From Streptomyces sp. SID8352 (lineage in GTDB: Bacteria > Actinomycetota > Actinomycetes > Streptomycetales > Streptomycetaceae): 60,526 nucleotides of DNA. The stretch is from the NCBI RefSeq assembly GCF_009862265.1, contig NZ_WWGX01000094.1:1-60526 (forward strand), written 5' to 3'. Positions within the stretch are counted from its first letter, which is position 1. Each line of letters starts with the position of its first letter. A model generated the notes under the pieces. It saw nothing but the letters and a program-made list of their open reading frames with translations, was not told where the DNA came from and did not search any database. This document shows, piece by piece, positions 1 to 7,483 of this stretch. Made by a program: the position numbers and the translations under genes.

Positions 1-90
1 TCCGCGCCCGTGTCCATGTCCGGGTCCGTCTCCGCGCCCGTGTCCATGTCCGGGTCCGTCTCCGCGCCCGTGTCCATGTCCGGGTCCGTC
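1..90. repeat. 30-bp tandem repeat, 3 copies, inside the kinase gene
   Basis: Three identical 30-bp units run from the window edge and encode the decapeptide ETDPDMDTGA in the kinase frame on the minus strand. More copies may lie outside the window. Confidence 0.95.
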
Positions 91-1577
91 TCCGCCGTCG
101 CCGGCAGCCGTACGGTGAAGACCGTCCGGCCGGGTGCTCCCGTGACCGTGACTGCCCCGCCGTGCGCGGCCGTCACCGCCCGCACGATGGCGAGCCCCAG
201 CCCGGTCGAGCCGGTGGCGCGGGAGCGGGCGCTGTCGCCGCGGGCGAACCGTTCGAAGACGTGCGGCAGCAGCGCGGGCGGGATGCCGGGCCCGTCGTCC
301 TCGACGTCCACGCACCACGCCGCCGCCTCGCGCCGCACCCGCGCGGTGACGGTCGTGCCGGGCGGGGTGTGGGTGCGGGCGTTGGCGAGCAGGTTGACCA
401 GCACCTGCTGGAGCCGGGCGGCGTCGGCCGCGACATGGGCGGGCCCGTCGGGCAGGCCGAGCCGCCAGACATGGCCGGGACCGGCCGCGCGGACGTCGCC
501 GACGGTGTCGACGAGGAGCGGCACGAGGTCGGTGCGGGTGAACCGCAGCGGCCGTCCGGCGTCCAGCCGCGCGAGCAGCAGGAGGTCCTCGACGAGCAGG
601 GTCATGCGCGCGGCCTCGGACTCGATCCGGCCCAGCGCGTGCCGGGTGTCGGGGCCGACCGGCTCCCCGCCCCGGCGGGTCAGCTCGGCGTAACCGCGGA
701 TCGACGCGAGGGGGGTGCGCAGTTCGTGGCCGGCGTCCGCGACGAACTGCCGTACCCGGGTCTCGCTCTCCTGCCGGGCGCGCAGGGCGCCGTGGACGTG
801 GTCGAGCATCCGGTTGAGCGCGGCGCCGACCCGGCCGACCTCGCTGTGCGGGTCGCACTCGGGTCCGGGGACCCGCTCGTCGAGGTTGACCTCGCCGGTG
901 TGCAGCGGGAGTTCGGCGACGCGGGTGGCGGTCTCGGCGACCCGGCGCAGCGGCCGCGTGGCGGCGGAGACGACGACGGTGCCCGCGAGGGAGGCGGCGA
1001 TCAGACCGGCGGCGGTGACGCTGGCCTCGACCAGGATCAGGGTGGTGACGACGCCGTCGGTGTCCGCGGTCGGAAGGGCGACGTAGAAGTCCCCGGCCCG
1101 GCCGCTCTGGAACAGCACCCGGTGGCCGCCCAGCCCGGGGAGGTCGGCGGTGTGCGGGCGGCCGTCCCGGGGGACGGCGGCGAGGGCCGCGAGCCGCCGG
1201 GCGTCGAGCGCGACGGGCTCGGCGGTGCGGTACCCGTCCGCCTCCCGGGGGCGGCTGACGATGCCCTCGGTGACCTCGCCGTCCACGACGGCCGCGGCGA
1301 CCGTGCCCACCGCGCGGGGCCCCTTCGCGGCGAAGGCGAGCGGGTCGCGGCCGTCCGGCGGGGCGGGCGGCGGCCCGGGGGCGGCCCGCGCCGGACCGCC
1401 CGCCACCCGCATCGCCACCTCCCGCACCTGGCCGTCCAGTTGCTCGTACAGGTGCGAGCGCAGGGCGAGGGTGGTGACCGTGCCGATCACCGCGCAGACG
1501 ATGGCGACCAGTGCCACCGACACGACGACGAGGCGGGTCCGCAGGCTCGGCGGACGCCGTCGCCGTCGCGGGATCAC
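1..1577 (-). CDS. Sensor histidine kinase of a two-component system, partial (runs off left edge)
   Basis: Membrane sensor kinase that autophosphorylates on His and passes phosphate to the regulator encoded just upstream in its transcript. The GTG start overlaps the regulator's TGA as GTGA, so the two are translationally coupled. About 525 residues are visible. An N-terminal helix (about residues 13-35) and a second near 180 bracket an extracytoplasmic sensor region, followed by a HAMP-like linker. The H-box is HELRTP (His about 284), the N-box Asn is about 399, the G1 motif DDGPGIP is about 426 and the G2 motif TGLGLAI is about 458. After the catalytic domain the chain continues into decapeptide repeats (ETDPDMDTGA) that leave the window, so the C-terminus is not seen. 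The signal sensed is unknown. Confidence 0.9.
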   Translation of the reverse strand, partial: MIPRRRRRPPSLRTRLVVVSVALVAIVCAVIGTVTTLALRSHLYEQLDGQVREVAMRVAGGPARAAPGPPPAPPDGRDPLAFAAKGPRAVGTVAAAVVDGEVTEGIVSRPREADGYRTAEPVALDARRLAALAAVPRDGRPHTADLPGLGGHRVLFQSGRAGDFYVALPTADTDGVVTTLILVEASVTAAGLIAASLAGTVVVSAATRPLRRVAETATRVAELPLHTGEVNLDERVPGPECDPHSEVGRVGAALNRMLDHVHGALRARQESETRVRQFVADAGHELRTPLASIRGYAELTRRGGEPVGPDTRHALGRIESEAARMTLLVEDLLLLARLDAGRPLRFTRTDLVPLLVDTVGDVRAAGPGHVWRLGLPDGPAHVAADAARLQQVLVNLLANARTHTPPGTTVTARVRREAAAWCVDVEDDGPGIPPALLPHVFERFARGDSARSRATGSTGLGLAIVRAVTAAHGGAVTVTGAPGRTVFTVRLPATAETDPDMDTGAETDPDMDTGAETDPDMDTGA

Positions 1578-2320
1578 GAGGCGGCGGGCTTGATCAGGTA
1601 GCCGGCGCCGCGCCGGGTGTGGATCATCGGCTCGCGGCCGGCGTCGATCTTCCGGCGCAGATAGGAGATGTACAGCTCCACGATGTTGGCCTGGCCCCCG
1701 AAGTCGTAGGACCAGACGCGGTCGAGGATCTGGGCCTTGCTCAGCACCCGCCGGGGGTTGCGCATCAGATACCGCAGCAGTTCGAACTCGGTCGCGGTCA
1801 GATGGATGCCGGTGCCCCCGCGGGTGACCTCGTGGCTGTCCTCGTCGAGGGTGAGGTCGCCGACGACCAGGACGGACGCGGGGCGCCGCGGGTCGGCGGC
1901 GCCGGAGCGGCGGATCAGCCCGCGCAGCCGGGCGACGACCTCCTCCAGGCTGAACGGCTTGGTGACGTAGTCGTCGCCGCCCGCGGTGAGCCCCGCGATC
2001 CGGTCCTCGACCGCGTCCTTGGCGGTCAGGAACAGCACGGGCACGTGCGGCAGTTCGCGGCGCAGCCGCCCGAGGACGCCCAGGCCGTCCATGTCCGGCA
2101 GCATCATGTCCAGGACGACGACGTCGGGACGGAACTCGCGGGCCGCGCGCAGCGCGCCGTGACCGTCGCCGGCGCTGCGGATCTGGCAGCCCTCGTAGCG
2201 CAGGGCCATGGACAGCAGTTCGGTGATGGACTGTTCGTCGTCCACCACCAGCACCCGGACGGGGCTCCCGTCCGTCCTCAGCAGCAGCTCGGTGCGCCCC
2301 TGGGGCGAGGTCGTGGTCAT
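1574..2320 (-). CDS. OmpR/PhoB-family response regulator
   Basis: DNA-binding response regulator of 248 residues, partner of the downstream kinase. The receiver domain (about residues 20-135) has acidic VDDE, phospho-acceptor Asp in VVLDMMLPDMDG, Thr in FLTAKD and Lys in VTKPF. A winged-helix Trans_reg_C domain follows (about 150-245), ending GYLIKP. I chose the ATG at 2320 because the receiver fold begins about 20 residues after it and the longer open frame upstream is low-complexity. Expressed as an operon with the kinase. Target genes cannot be inferred; paired CTCTGAGA boxes just upstream are candidate autoregulatory sites. Confidence 0.92.
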   Translation of the reverse strand: MTTTSPQGRTELLLRTDGSPVRVLVVDDEQSITELLSMALRYEGCQIRSAGDGHGALRAAREFRPDVVVLDMMLPDMDGLGVLGRLRRELPHVPVLFLTAKDAVEDRIAGLTAGGDDYVTKPFSLEEVVARLRGLIRRSGAADPRRPASVLVVGDLTLDEDSHEVTRGGTGIHLTATEFELLRYLMRNPRRVLSKAQILDRVWSYDFGGQANIVELYISYLRRKIDAGREPMIHTRRGAGYLIKPAAS

Positions 2321-2340
2321 ACCGGAACGATGTCGGCGCG

Positions 2341-2382
2341 CTCTGAGAGCACTCTTTCCCCAAGCTGTGAATTCTCTGAGAA
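2341..2382. promoter_or_regulatory. Paired CTCTGAGA boxes upstream of the response regulator
   Basis: CTCTGAGA occurs at 2341-2348 and again at 2374-2381, 33 bp apart (about three helical turns). The second copy sits in an 11-bp palindrome TTCTCTGAGAA (2372-2382). OmpR-type regulators bind direct repeats, so this is a plausible operator, but that is inference from position and spacing. Confidence 0.4.
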
Positions 2383-2770
2383 ACGGAGCCCCGGGCCCGG
2401 CGGACGACTCGGCGAGCGTGGCCCCGACGGCACCGAGACGCCGAAACGAACCCGGCGACAGCACGCACAGCGGACACGGCCCCGGCGAGCGCCCCGAGGA
2501 GAACGGCACGACGGCACCCGCACCGACGGCACCAACCCTGCACCGCCCGCCCGGCGGACGCGGCCCCGGCAACACCGAGGCGGCGGAACAAACCCGGCGA
2601 CAGCACGCACAGCGGACGCGGCCCCGGCGTCACGGGACCGGCGTCACGGGACCGGTGACCGACCCGGGCAGCGCGAACCCCGCCTCAGGAGGCCGGCGTC
2701 ACGGCCAGCGCGTCAGGGAGCCACTCCACGAACCCGCCCGCTCCCCCACCCCGCCCAGGACCCGCGCGTG
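2383..2770. other. Intergenic, GC-rich, with a 37-bp direct repeat
   Basis: No convincing gene. A 37-bp segment at 2451-2487 recurs at 2593-2629 with one mismatch. A 14-bp tandem (GGCGTCACGGGACC, two copies) follows immediately after the second copy. Confidence 0.6.
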
Positions 2771-3652
2771 TCAGAACAACCCGTCCTGCGCACCGCCCGA
2801 CGACGCCCCCAGCTCCCGTACGGGAAACCCTCGGCGCGGCCCCTCGTCCCCGGCGGGCACCAGCTCCCAGCCCCGCAGGAGCCGGGTGTCGAGCACCACG
2901 ACCCCGCGCCCGGTCCGCAGATGCAGGTCCGGCCCGGCGACGGCCACCAGCTCTCCGGCGAGCGCGCCCCCGGGCACCAGCTCGACGACGTCCGCGACGG
3001 CGGGCTCCGCGCCGCCCAGCCCGAAGACCTCCCAGTGGTCCACCGCGCGGAACGGCTCCGGGGCGAGCGACTCGGGCCAGCCGTCCAGCGCCAGCGCCCG
3101 CGCGTGCAGCTCAGCGATCCCGGCCGCCCGCGTGGCGGCGTCGCGCGGCAGGGCCGCCCGTACGGCCCGCTTGCGGGTGTAGGGGACGCGGTCCGGCACG
3201 CCGAGCGCGGCGCGCAGCAGTTCCTCGGCGCGGCGCGCGGACATCAGCGGCCCGGTGCCGAGCCAGGTGAAGCACACGGCCCCCTGCTCCAGCAGCCGGA
3301 CCGGGCCCCGCTCCCGCGCGGTGATCCCGGCCTTGACCAGGCCGGGCCCGAACCAGGCCAGGTAGACGCGGTACGGCCGGGGGTCGTCGGCGAGGGTGTC
3401 GGCGGCCACGGAGTGCGCCCGGTCGAGCCGGGCGCACTCCTCGCACCGGGCCCCCGTGGCACGCCCCGGCACGGGGGCCCGCACCGGGCACGCATGCCCC
3501 CGGGCCCCGACGCAGACGCGCGCTCCCCCGTCCGGAACCGCGAAGGCCACCCGCTTCCCCCGGGGCAGCGCCGTCACGCGCCCACCCCACCAGGCCAGCA
3601 CCGGCCCATCGGCCGACCACCGCAGTCCCGAGCACTTCCACACCCGCGCCAT
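2771..3652 (-). CDS. DUF2797 family protein
   Basis: Protein of 293 residues matching, by recall, the actinobacterial DUF2797 family, whose biochemical role is not established. It begins MARVWKCSG, has a Cys pair in ARCEECARLD that could bind metal, then a conserved-looking core with YRVYLAWFG and KAGITARERG, and a mostly beta C-terminal half. The ATG at 3652 is chosen because the longer open frame upstream is low-complexity. It stands alone between intergenic stretches, transcribed toward the two-component pair. Confidence 0.75.
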   Translation of the reverse strand: MARVWKCSGLRWSADGPVLAWWGGRVTALPRGKRVAFAVPDGGARVCVGARGHACPVRAPVPGRATGARCEECARLDRAHSVAADTLADDPRPYRVYLAWFGPGLVKAGITARERGPVRLLEQGAVCFTWLGTGPLMSARRAEELLRAALGVPDRVPYTRKRAVRAALPRDAATRAAGIAELHARALALDGWPESLAPEPFRAVDHWEVFGLGGAEPAVADVVELVPGGALAGELVAVAGPDLHLRTGRGVVVLDTRLLRGWELVPAGDEGPRRGFPVRELGASSGGAQDGLF

Positions 3653-4036
3653 CACTCCCGAGCGTACGAGGCACCACTGACAACGGACCGCGCCCGCGCC
3701 ACGCCCGCCCGTCCGGCACCCCTCCCACCTGCGAAATCCGCGGCCGAGGCACCAGGCATGCCCACCCCGCGCGCCGAGGGCCCCGAGGGCCCCTGGAAAC
3801 CGCCCCCCGTCGGCCACTGCCCCCGCCGGGAGGACCATCACCGTCGACCGGGTGCCCGCCGAACCGGCCGCGCCCGCCCGCGCCCGGGACGTCCACGCCC
3901 CCGTGTCCCCATCAGCGTGCCGGGGGCGCGCTTCCCCCGCCCGGCCGTGCGCCGGACCGGTGGCTTCGGCAACGGGTGGGCACGGCCGGGCGTCCGGGAG
4001 CGCTCCGCGACGCCGACGGAAGCCGACGCGCGGTGG
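3653..4036. other. Intergenic, no gene recognised
   Basis: About 380 bp of very GC-rich sequence between two minus-strand genes. Open frames here are unsupported by motifs and look like compositional artefacts. It presumably holds the DUF2797 gene promoter. Confidence 0.5.
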
Positions 4037-4663
4037 TCAGGACTCGCGCAGCGGGCCGTTCGCGGCGACACCGCCGCCGGTGTCGCCGGCGGCCGGATCG
4101 AGGAGATAGGCCCCCGTCGCGATGCCCCGCAGGACGCTTCCGGCTGTCTCCTCGGCGGTCAGGCCGCCGGAGTCCAGGACATGGGCCTCATGGACGCCCA
4201 GGTCGCTGAACTGGTCGTGCAGCGAGCGGACCGGCCCGGGGTCGGTCAACGCGTCGCCGCCCCGGCCCGTCGCCCGCTCCAGGGTGGTGCGCCGGTCCGG
4301 CCGAAGGACGACGTAGCTCAGCGGCAGGGCCCGCTCCCGCGCCCCCGCGCGGAACAGGTCGAGGAACCAGGGCCCGACGACGCCGTCGCAGATCACCTGG
4401 TAGCCCCCGGCGGCGTACCCGAACGCCGCCGAGACCAGCACCCCCAGGACCACCTCGTTCTGCCGGTGCGCCCCGGGCAGGTAGGGCGCGATCCGCCCCC
4501 GCTTGATGAAGTGCCAGAAGTCGTCACCGTGCAGGTGGACACCGGGGCTCAGACGGTCCGCCAGCAGCCGCGCCACGGTGCTCTTCCCGGCTCCGGGCGG
4601 CCCGGTCAGAATGATCACGCGGCCGGGATGGGGGGACGGCCGGGAGGGGGTCGACGGGTTCAT
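4037..4663 (-). CDS. P-loop kinase-like ATPase (AAA_33 / small-molecule kinase type)
   Basis: Protein of about 208 residues with an N-terminal Walker A motif GPPGAGKST (about residues 22-30) and a segment HLHGDDFWHFI typical of small P-loop kinases that bind a phosphate acceptor. The Arg-rich stretch after VVLRPDRRTTLERATGR resembles a LID region. The substrate is unknown; the family includes gluconate, shikimate and antibiotic kinases. The ATG at 4663 is used, but an in-frame GTG at 4672 is equally possible because neither has a strong ribosome site. Cytosolic, apparently monocistronic. Confidence 0.75.
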   Translation of the reverse strand: MNPSTPSRPSPHPGRVIILTGPPGAGKSTVARLLADRLSPGVHLHGDDFWHFIKRGRIAPYLPGAHRQNEVVLGVLVSAAFGYAAGGYQVICDGVVGPWFLDLFRAGARERALPLSYVVLRPDRRTTLERATGRGGDALTDPGPVRSLHDQFSDLGVHEAHVLDSGGLTAEETAGSVLRGIATGAYLLDPAAGDTGGGVAANGPLRES

Positions 4664-4866
4664 GCCCGCCACCGTGCCACGCCCGACCGGCGCACCGCCG
4701 TACGGCTCGCCACGGTGCCCGCGGTACGCGTGCGACCCCGGGGAACACCGGCGCGGCGGGGCGGAGGGGCCGAAGGCGGAAGCGGCGCCCGTGCGACCGG
4801 AACCCTGTCCTGGCTGCCCCTGACAGGTGCAGGAACGCGGAGCGCGGCCGACCTACGGTGGATCAC

Positions 4867-5100
4867 GTGCAGACCGAAACCCTGGGCGTATTCCTCAAGA
4901 CACGCCGCAGCCGCGTCACTCCCGGTGACGTCGGCCTGCTCACTCACGGCACCGTTCGCAGGGTGCCGGGCCTCCGGCGCGAGGAGCTGGCGGAGCTCGC
5001 CGGTGTCAGCCTCGGCTATTACACCCGGCTGGAACAGGACCAGCCCGGTACGGCTTCCCCACAGGTCCTCGGCGCACTCGCCCGCGTCCTGCGGCACTGA
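4867..5100 (+). pseudogene. Truncated XRE-family regulator (N-terminal HTH only)
   Basis: Only 77 residues remain of a regulator type that is normally about 280 residues, with an N-terminal HTH and a C-terminal MmyB-like ligand domain. The visible part has the family hallmark VPGLRREELAELAGVS followed by YYTRLEQ, then stops directly after the last HTH helix (ALARVLRH). No remnant of the C-terminal domain is readable downstream. The GTG at 4867 is favoured over one at 4858. The break lies next to a degraded tRNA-Arg attachment remnant at 5260, so damage by an old integration or excision event is a reasonable guess. Confidence 0.65.
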
Positions 5101-5259
5101 CCGCCAGACTGCCCGGACCCCACCGGAGCACGGCCGACTGACGGGTTGGCCGCACTGGCCACCGGCGTGCCTGCGGACCGGCCGGGCGGGTGCACCGGAC
5201 GACTTGGCGATCCGCCGTGCCGGGCGTCCCCGGACGTCGGCAGCTCCCCGTGCGACGGG

Positions 5260-5300
5260 GCTCCCGTCAGGATTCGAACCCGCAACCGTCTGATCCGCAG
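5260..5300 (-). repeat. Degraded copy of the tRNA-Arg 3'-half attachment core
   Basis: This 41-bp stretch matches the intact core copies at about 35 of 41 positions, including the T-loop segment GATTCGAAC. Its T-stem and acceptor no longer pair properly. Likely an ancient att site or tRNA scar at the outer edge of the array. Confidence 0.6.
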
Positions 5301-5421
5301 CTGCGAAGAGATCGGTCAACGAGATTCGCTGAGGTTCTCGTTCGGATCTTCAGAGTGGCTGCCGGTCATGGGCGGCTGCTGCGGTTGCCGTTCTTCGCCG
5401 CTGTACGGCCCCACAACGCAA

Positions 5422-5447
5422 GAGGCCCGGACTCTCGTCCGGGCCTC
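5422..5447. terminator. Hairpin terminator downstream of outer att core
   Basis: Perfect 11-bp stem GAGGCCCGGAC / GTCCGGGCCTC with a 4-nt loop. It lies where the transcript of a tRNA-Arg rebuilt at this core would end. Confidence 0.75.
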
Positions 5448-5454
5448 CCACCTG

Positions 5455-5498
5455 TGTGCACTCGGCAGGATTCGAACCTGCGACCTTCTGATCCGTAG
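5455..5498. repeat. Attachment core copy A (outer end of element 1)
   Basis: 44-bp core, one mismatch to copies B (29997) and C (41804). It corresponds to the anticodon loop through the 3' end of tRNA-Arg(ACG). The sequence beyond it does not rebuild the tRNA 5' half, so it is an attachment site, not a tRNA gene. Confidence 0.9.
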
Positions 5499-5582
5499 GA
5501 TCGGGCAGCCTGCCGCAACGGGAGCCAGCGGACTCAGACTGCGATCGCTCAGGTTAGCGATCATGCGCGTCTGTGTGCCGTC

Positions 5583-5604
5583 GTTGCCGTCAGGGTTGCC
5601 GTCA
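5583..5604. promoter_or_regulatory. Integrase arm-type site pair, left end of element 1
   Basis: GTTGCCGTCA at 5583-5592 and 5595-5604. The same motif family lies near the other end (29924-29946). Their position beside the core suggests integrase arm binding sites. Confidence 0.6.
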
Positions 5605-5649
5605 ACTCCGAACGCGATCAGCTGGCTCCACCTCCTTACGGTTGGTCCA

Positions 5650-7467
5650 TCAGATGACTCGTGGCCACGCGGGCAGGGGGCAACTGCACGTGTGACGCGG
5701 AAAGGTTGCAACCTCGAGCGGCAGATTGACGGTCGGTAGAGGCAGAGTCGGCGAGATCAGTGCGCCCTGAAAGTCCGGCAGCTGCCGGTAGGAAGCGATG
5801 TCCCGGCCCACGAACAGGTCTTCGAGCACAGCAAGCAGATTGTTGACCCGCGCCGGTAGAGGTGAAGACGGGTCCGCGTAGGCTTGGCTGAGGGCGGCAC
5901 CGATGTTAGCGGCCTTCCAGGGGTTGTCGTGCTCCTCCGTGATGCCGAGCCAGCGCTCAATGGTGCCGGTGAGACGAACTGCGCCCGCGAAGGATGATTC
6001 GGAATCGTTGGCGGCCGCTGCCAGCGCGGTGAGCGCCGATGCGTCCTCACACAGCCGCTTCTTGAAATTGTTCTGGGTTGTGGCCATGACCGCGTCCTCG
6101 TCCCAGAGAACAACGTGCGGGATACCAAACAGGGACAGAGTGCTCGCCGCACGATGCAGCTCGAATTTGCCGAACGCGCTGAGGAGACCCACATTGGGGC
6201 CGAGTTTGGCAAGGAGACCCCGACGGGCCAGCCACTCGAAGAACAACACGTCGCTAGGACCTTCGACGACGATCACGCGGTCAGCGAAGAATGCGGCGGC
6301 CCGGTGCGCGTCCAGGTCGTAAAGAACCCGATCTCGCTCCTCGTCGGCCGCGGTCAGGCGGGCAGTCTTGAAACAGGAGCGAGAGCCCACGGCGTAGGTC
6401 GAGCGGGTGTGTATGTCCAAGAGAACCCTGCTCACAAGTGCGGGGGAAGGCGACACCACTTCGATCCGATGGAGTAAACGACGCACCCGAGTGATCGCCT
6501 CGGGAGAGGTCTCGGCAGCCGCGATCACGGATGCGTTGTGCGTGGTGATCGTCACTGCTGTATTGCCCGCAGCAACGAGCTGGTGCAGGTCGTGGGCGAG
6601 CCGTGTCACCTGGGAAGGGTGGAGGAAGGCCTCAGGCTCCTCGAAGAGGACCCACCGGAACGCGCCCTCCTTGGCCTGAGCCCGTAGTCGTGCCGCCGCT
6701 TGGATCAGCGCGGCAATCATTGTGCGCTGTACGCCGGATCCCTGAGTCTCCAGCGGGCGGTGAGTGCCCTCTTGGTGGAGTCGCAGCTCGATGAGGTGGC
6801 GCATGATCAGCTCGTTAGACAGCTCGCCAACGTCGACCTTCGCGGACAGGCCCCAGGGCATTAGTGCCTCGTCGAGATCGCTCTCAAGGTCAGTGATGGG
6901 CCCTTCCTGCAAGGCACTGCTCAGCGTTCCAAGAGCAGCCCTAGCAGTCATGAGCATTGTTTCGATGTGTCGCTCAGAGAAGGCAAGGAGTAGTACGTCC
7001 CGCAAAGGCGAGGGACCGGTAAGCGACATGTGGTCGGCCATCTTGCTGATCGCCGGGATATAGACGCACTGACCGAGCTTGGCGGCGCTGGTCCAACCAG
7101 TCGGCTGTGGTTCACCGCCGTCCTGGGGAATCAGGTAGTAAGCCCCGGCAAGACGGTCAGTGTTCTTGGTGAACCAGCGCCGGATCCGGAGGAAATCGCC
7201 GTCAACCAGGTCGACCCCAATCTGCTTGGCCTCGGCGGCGTCAACGCTGTAGTCGATCTCCACCCAGGATTCTGCACCAGGCTCCGCGTGCCAGGGAAGG
7301 TCTCGAGTTTCGTTCCAGTCCAGTGCGCCGTAGAACAGTAGGACGGCATCTATCAGAGTGGACTTTCCCGCGTTGTTCGGACCGATCAGTGCGCCGAACG
7401 GACGCAGGTGCAGTTCGACGTCGAGGGCGCCGCGAACATTCCGGATGGCCACGCGTAGGGGGCGCAT
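5650..7467 (-). CDS. OLD-family ATP-dependent nuclease (ABC-type ATPase + TOPRIM), GajA-like
   Basis: Protein of 605 residues. The N-terminal half is an ABC/SMC-like ATPase: Walker A GPNNAGKST (about 29-37), signature-like GSGVQ (about 243), Walker B WVLFEEPEA (about 272-280) and H-loop TTH (about 308). The C-terminal half is a TOPRIM nuclease: VIVVEGPSD with Glu about 402, and acidic cluster LWDED (about 455-458). This architecture is that of OLD nucleases and of GajA of Gabija anti-phage systems. The ATG at 7467 has a GGAG-type ribosome site 6-10 nt upstream and lies 16 bp after the helicase stop, so the two form an operon. Likely an antiviral DNA nuclease gated by nucleotides; that role is inferred. 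Confidence 0.85.
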   Translation of the reverse strand: MRPLRVAIRNVRGALDVELHLRPFGALIGPNNAGKSTLIDAVLLFYGALDWNETRDLPWHAEPGAESWVEIDYSVDAAEAKQIGVDLVDGDFLRIRRWFTKNTDRLAGAYYLIPQDGGEPQPTGWTSAAKLGQCVYIPAISKMADHMSLTGPSPLRDVLLLAFSERHIETMLMTARAALGTLSSALQEGPITDLESDLDEALMPWGLSAKVDVGELSNELIMRHLIELRLHQEGTHRPLETQGSGVQRTMIAALIQAAARLRAQAKEGAFRWVLFEEPEAFLHPSQVTRLAHDLHQLVAAGNTAVTITTHNASVIAAAETSPEAITRVRRLLHRIEVVSPSPALVSRVLLDIHTRSTYAVGSRSCFKTARLTAADEERDRVLYDLDAHRAAAFFADRVIVVEGPSDVLFFEWLARRGLLAKLGPNVGLLSAFGKFELHRAASTLSLFGIPHVVLWDEDAVMATTQNNFKKRLCEDASALTALAAAANDSESSFAGAVRLTGTIERWLGITEEHDNPWKAANIGAALSQAYADPSSPLPARVNNLLAVLEDLFVGRDIASYRQLPDFQGALISPTLPLPTVNLPLEVATFPRHTCSCPLPAWPRVI

Positions 7468-7483
7468 GGGAGGCTCCTCGAAC

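Larger units (their letters stand above)
5101..5454. other. Gene-free strip at outer edge of element array
   Basis: Between the truncated regulator and the first intact core. It holds the degraded core (5260-5300), a lone GTTGCCGTT arm-like motif (5384-5392) and a strong terminator hairpin. No credible ORF. Confidence 0.6.

Noticed and set aside
1..90. CRISPR array
   Set aside because: Repeats are head-to-tail without spacers and are in frame with the kinase gene.
162..1601. 479-residue plus-strand open frame over the kinase
   Set aside because: The minus strand encodes clear H, N and G boxes; the plus frame is its shadow.
1511..5293. 1260-residue plus-strand open frame spanning several loci
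   Set aside because: It is antisense to the kinase/regulator, DUF2797 and ATPase genes, has no domain, and is a high-GC frame artefact.
5455..5498. tRNA gene at core copy A
   Set aside because: Only the 3' half of tRNA-Arg is present; the D-arm and 5' acceptor are missing.
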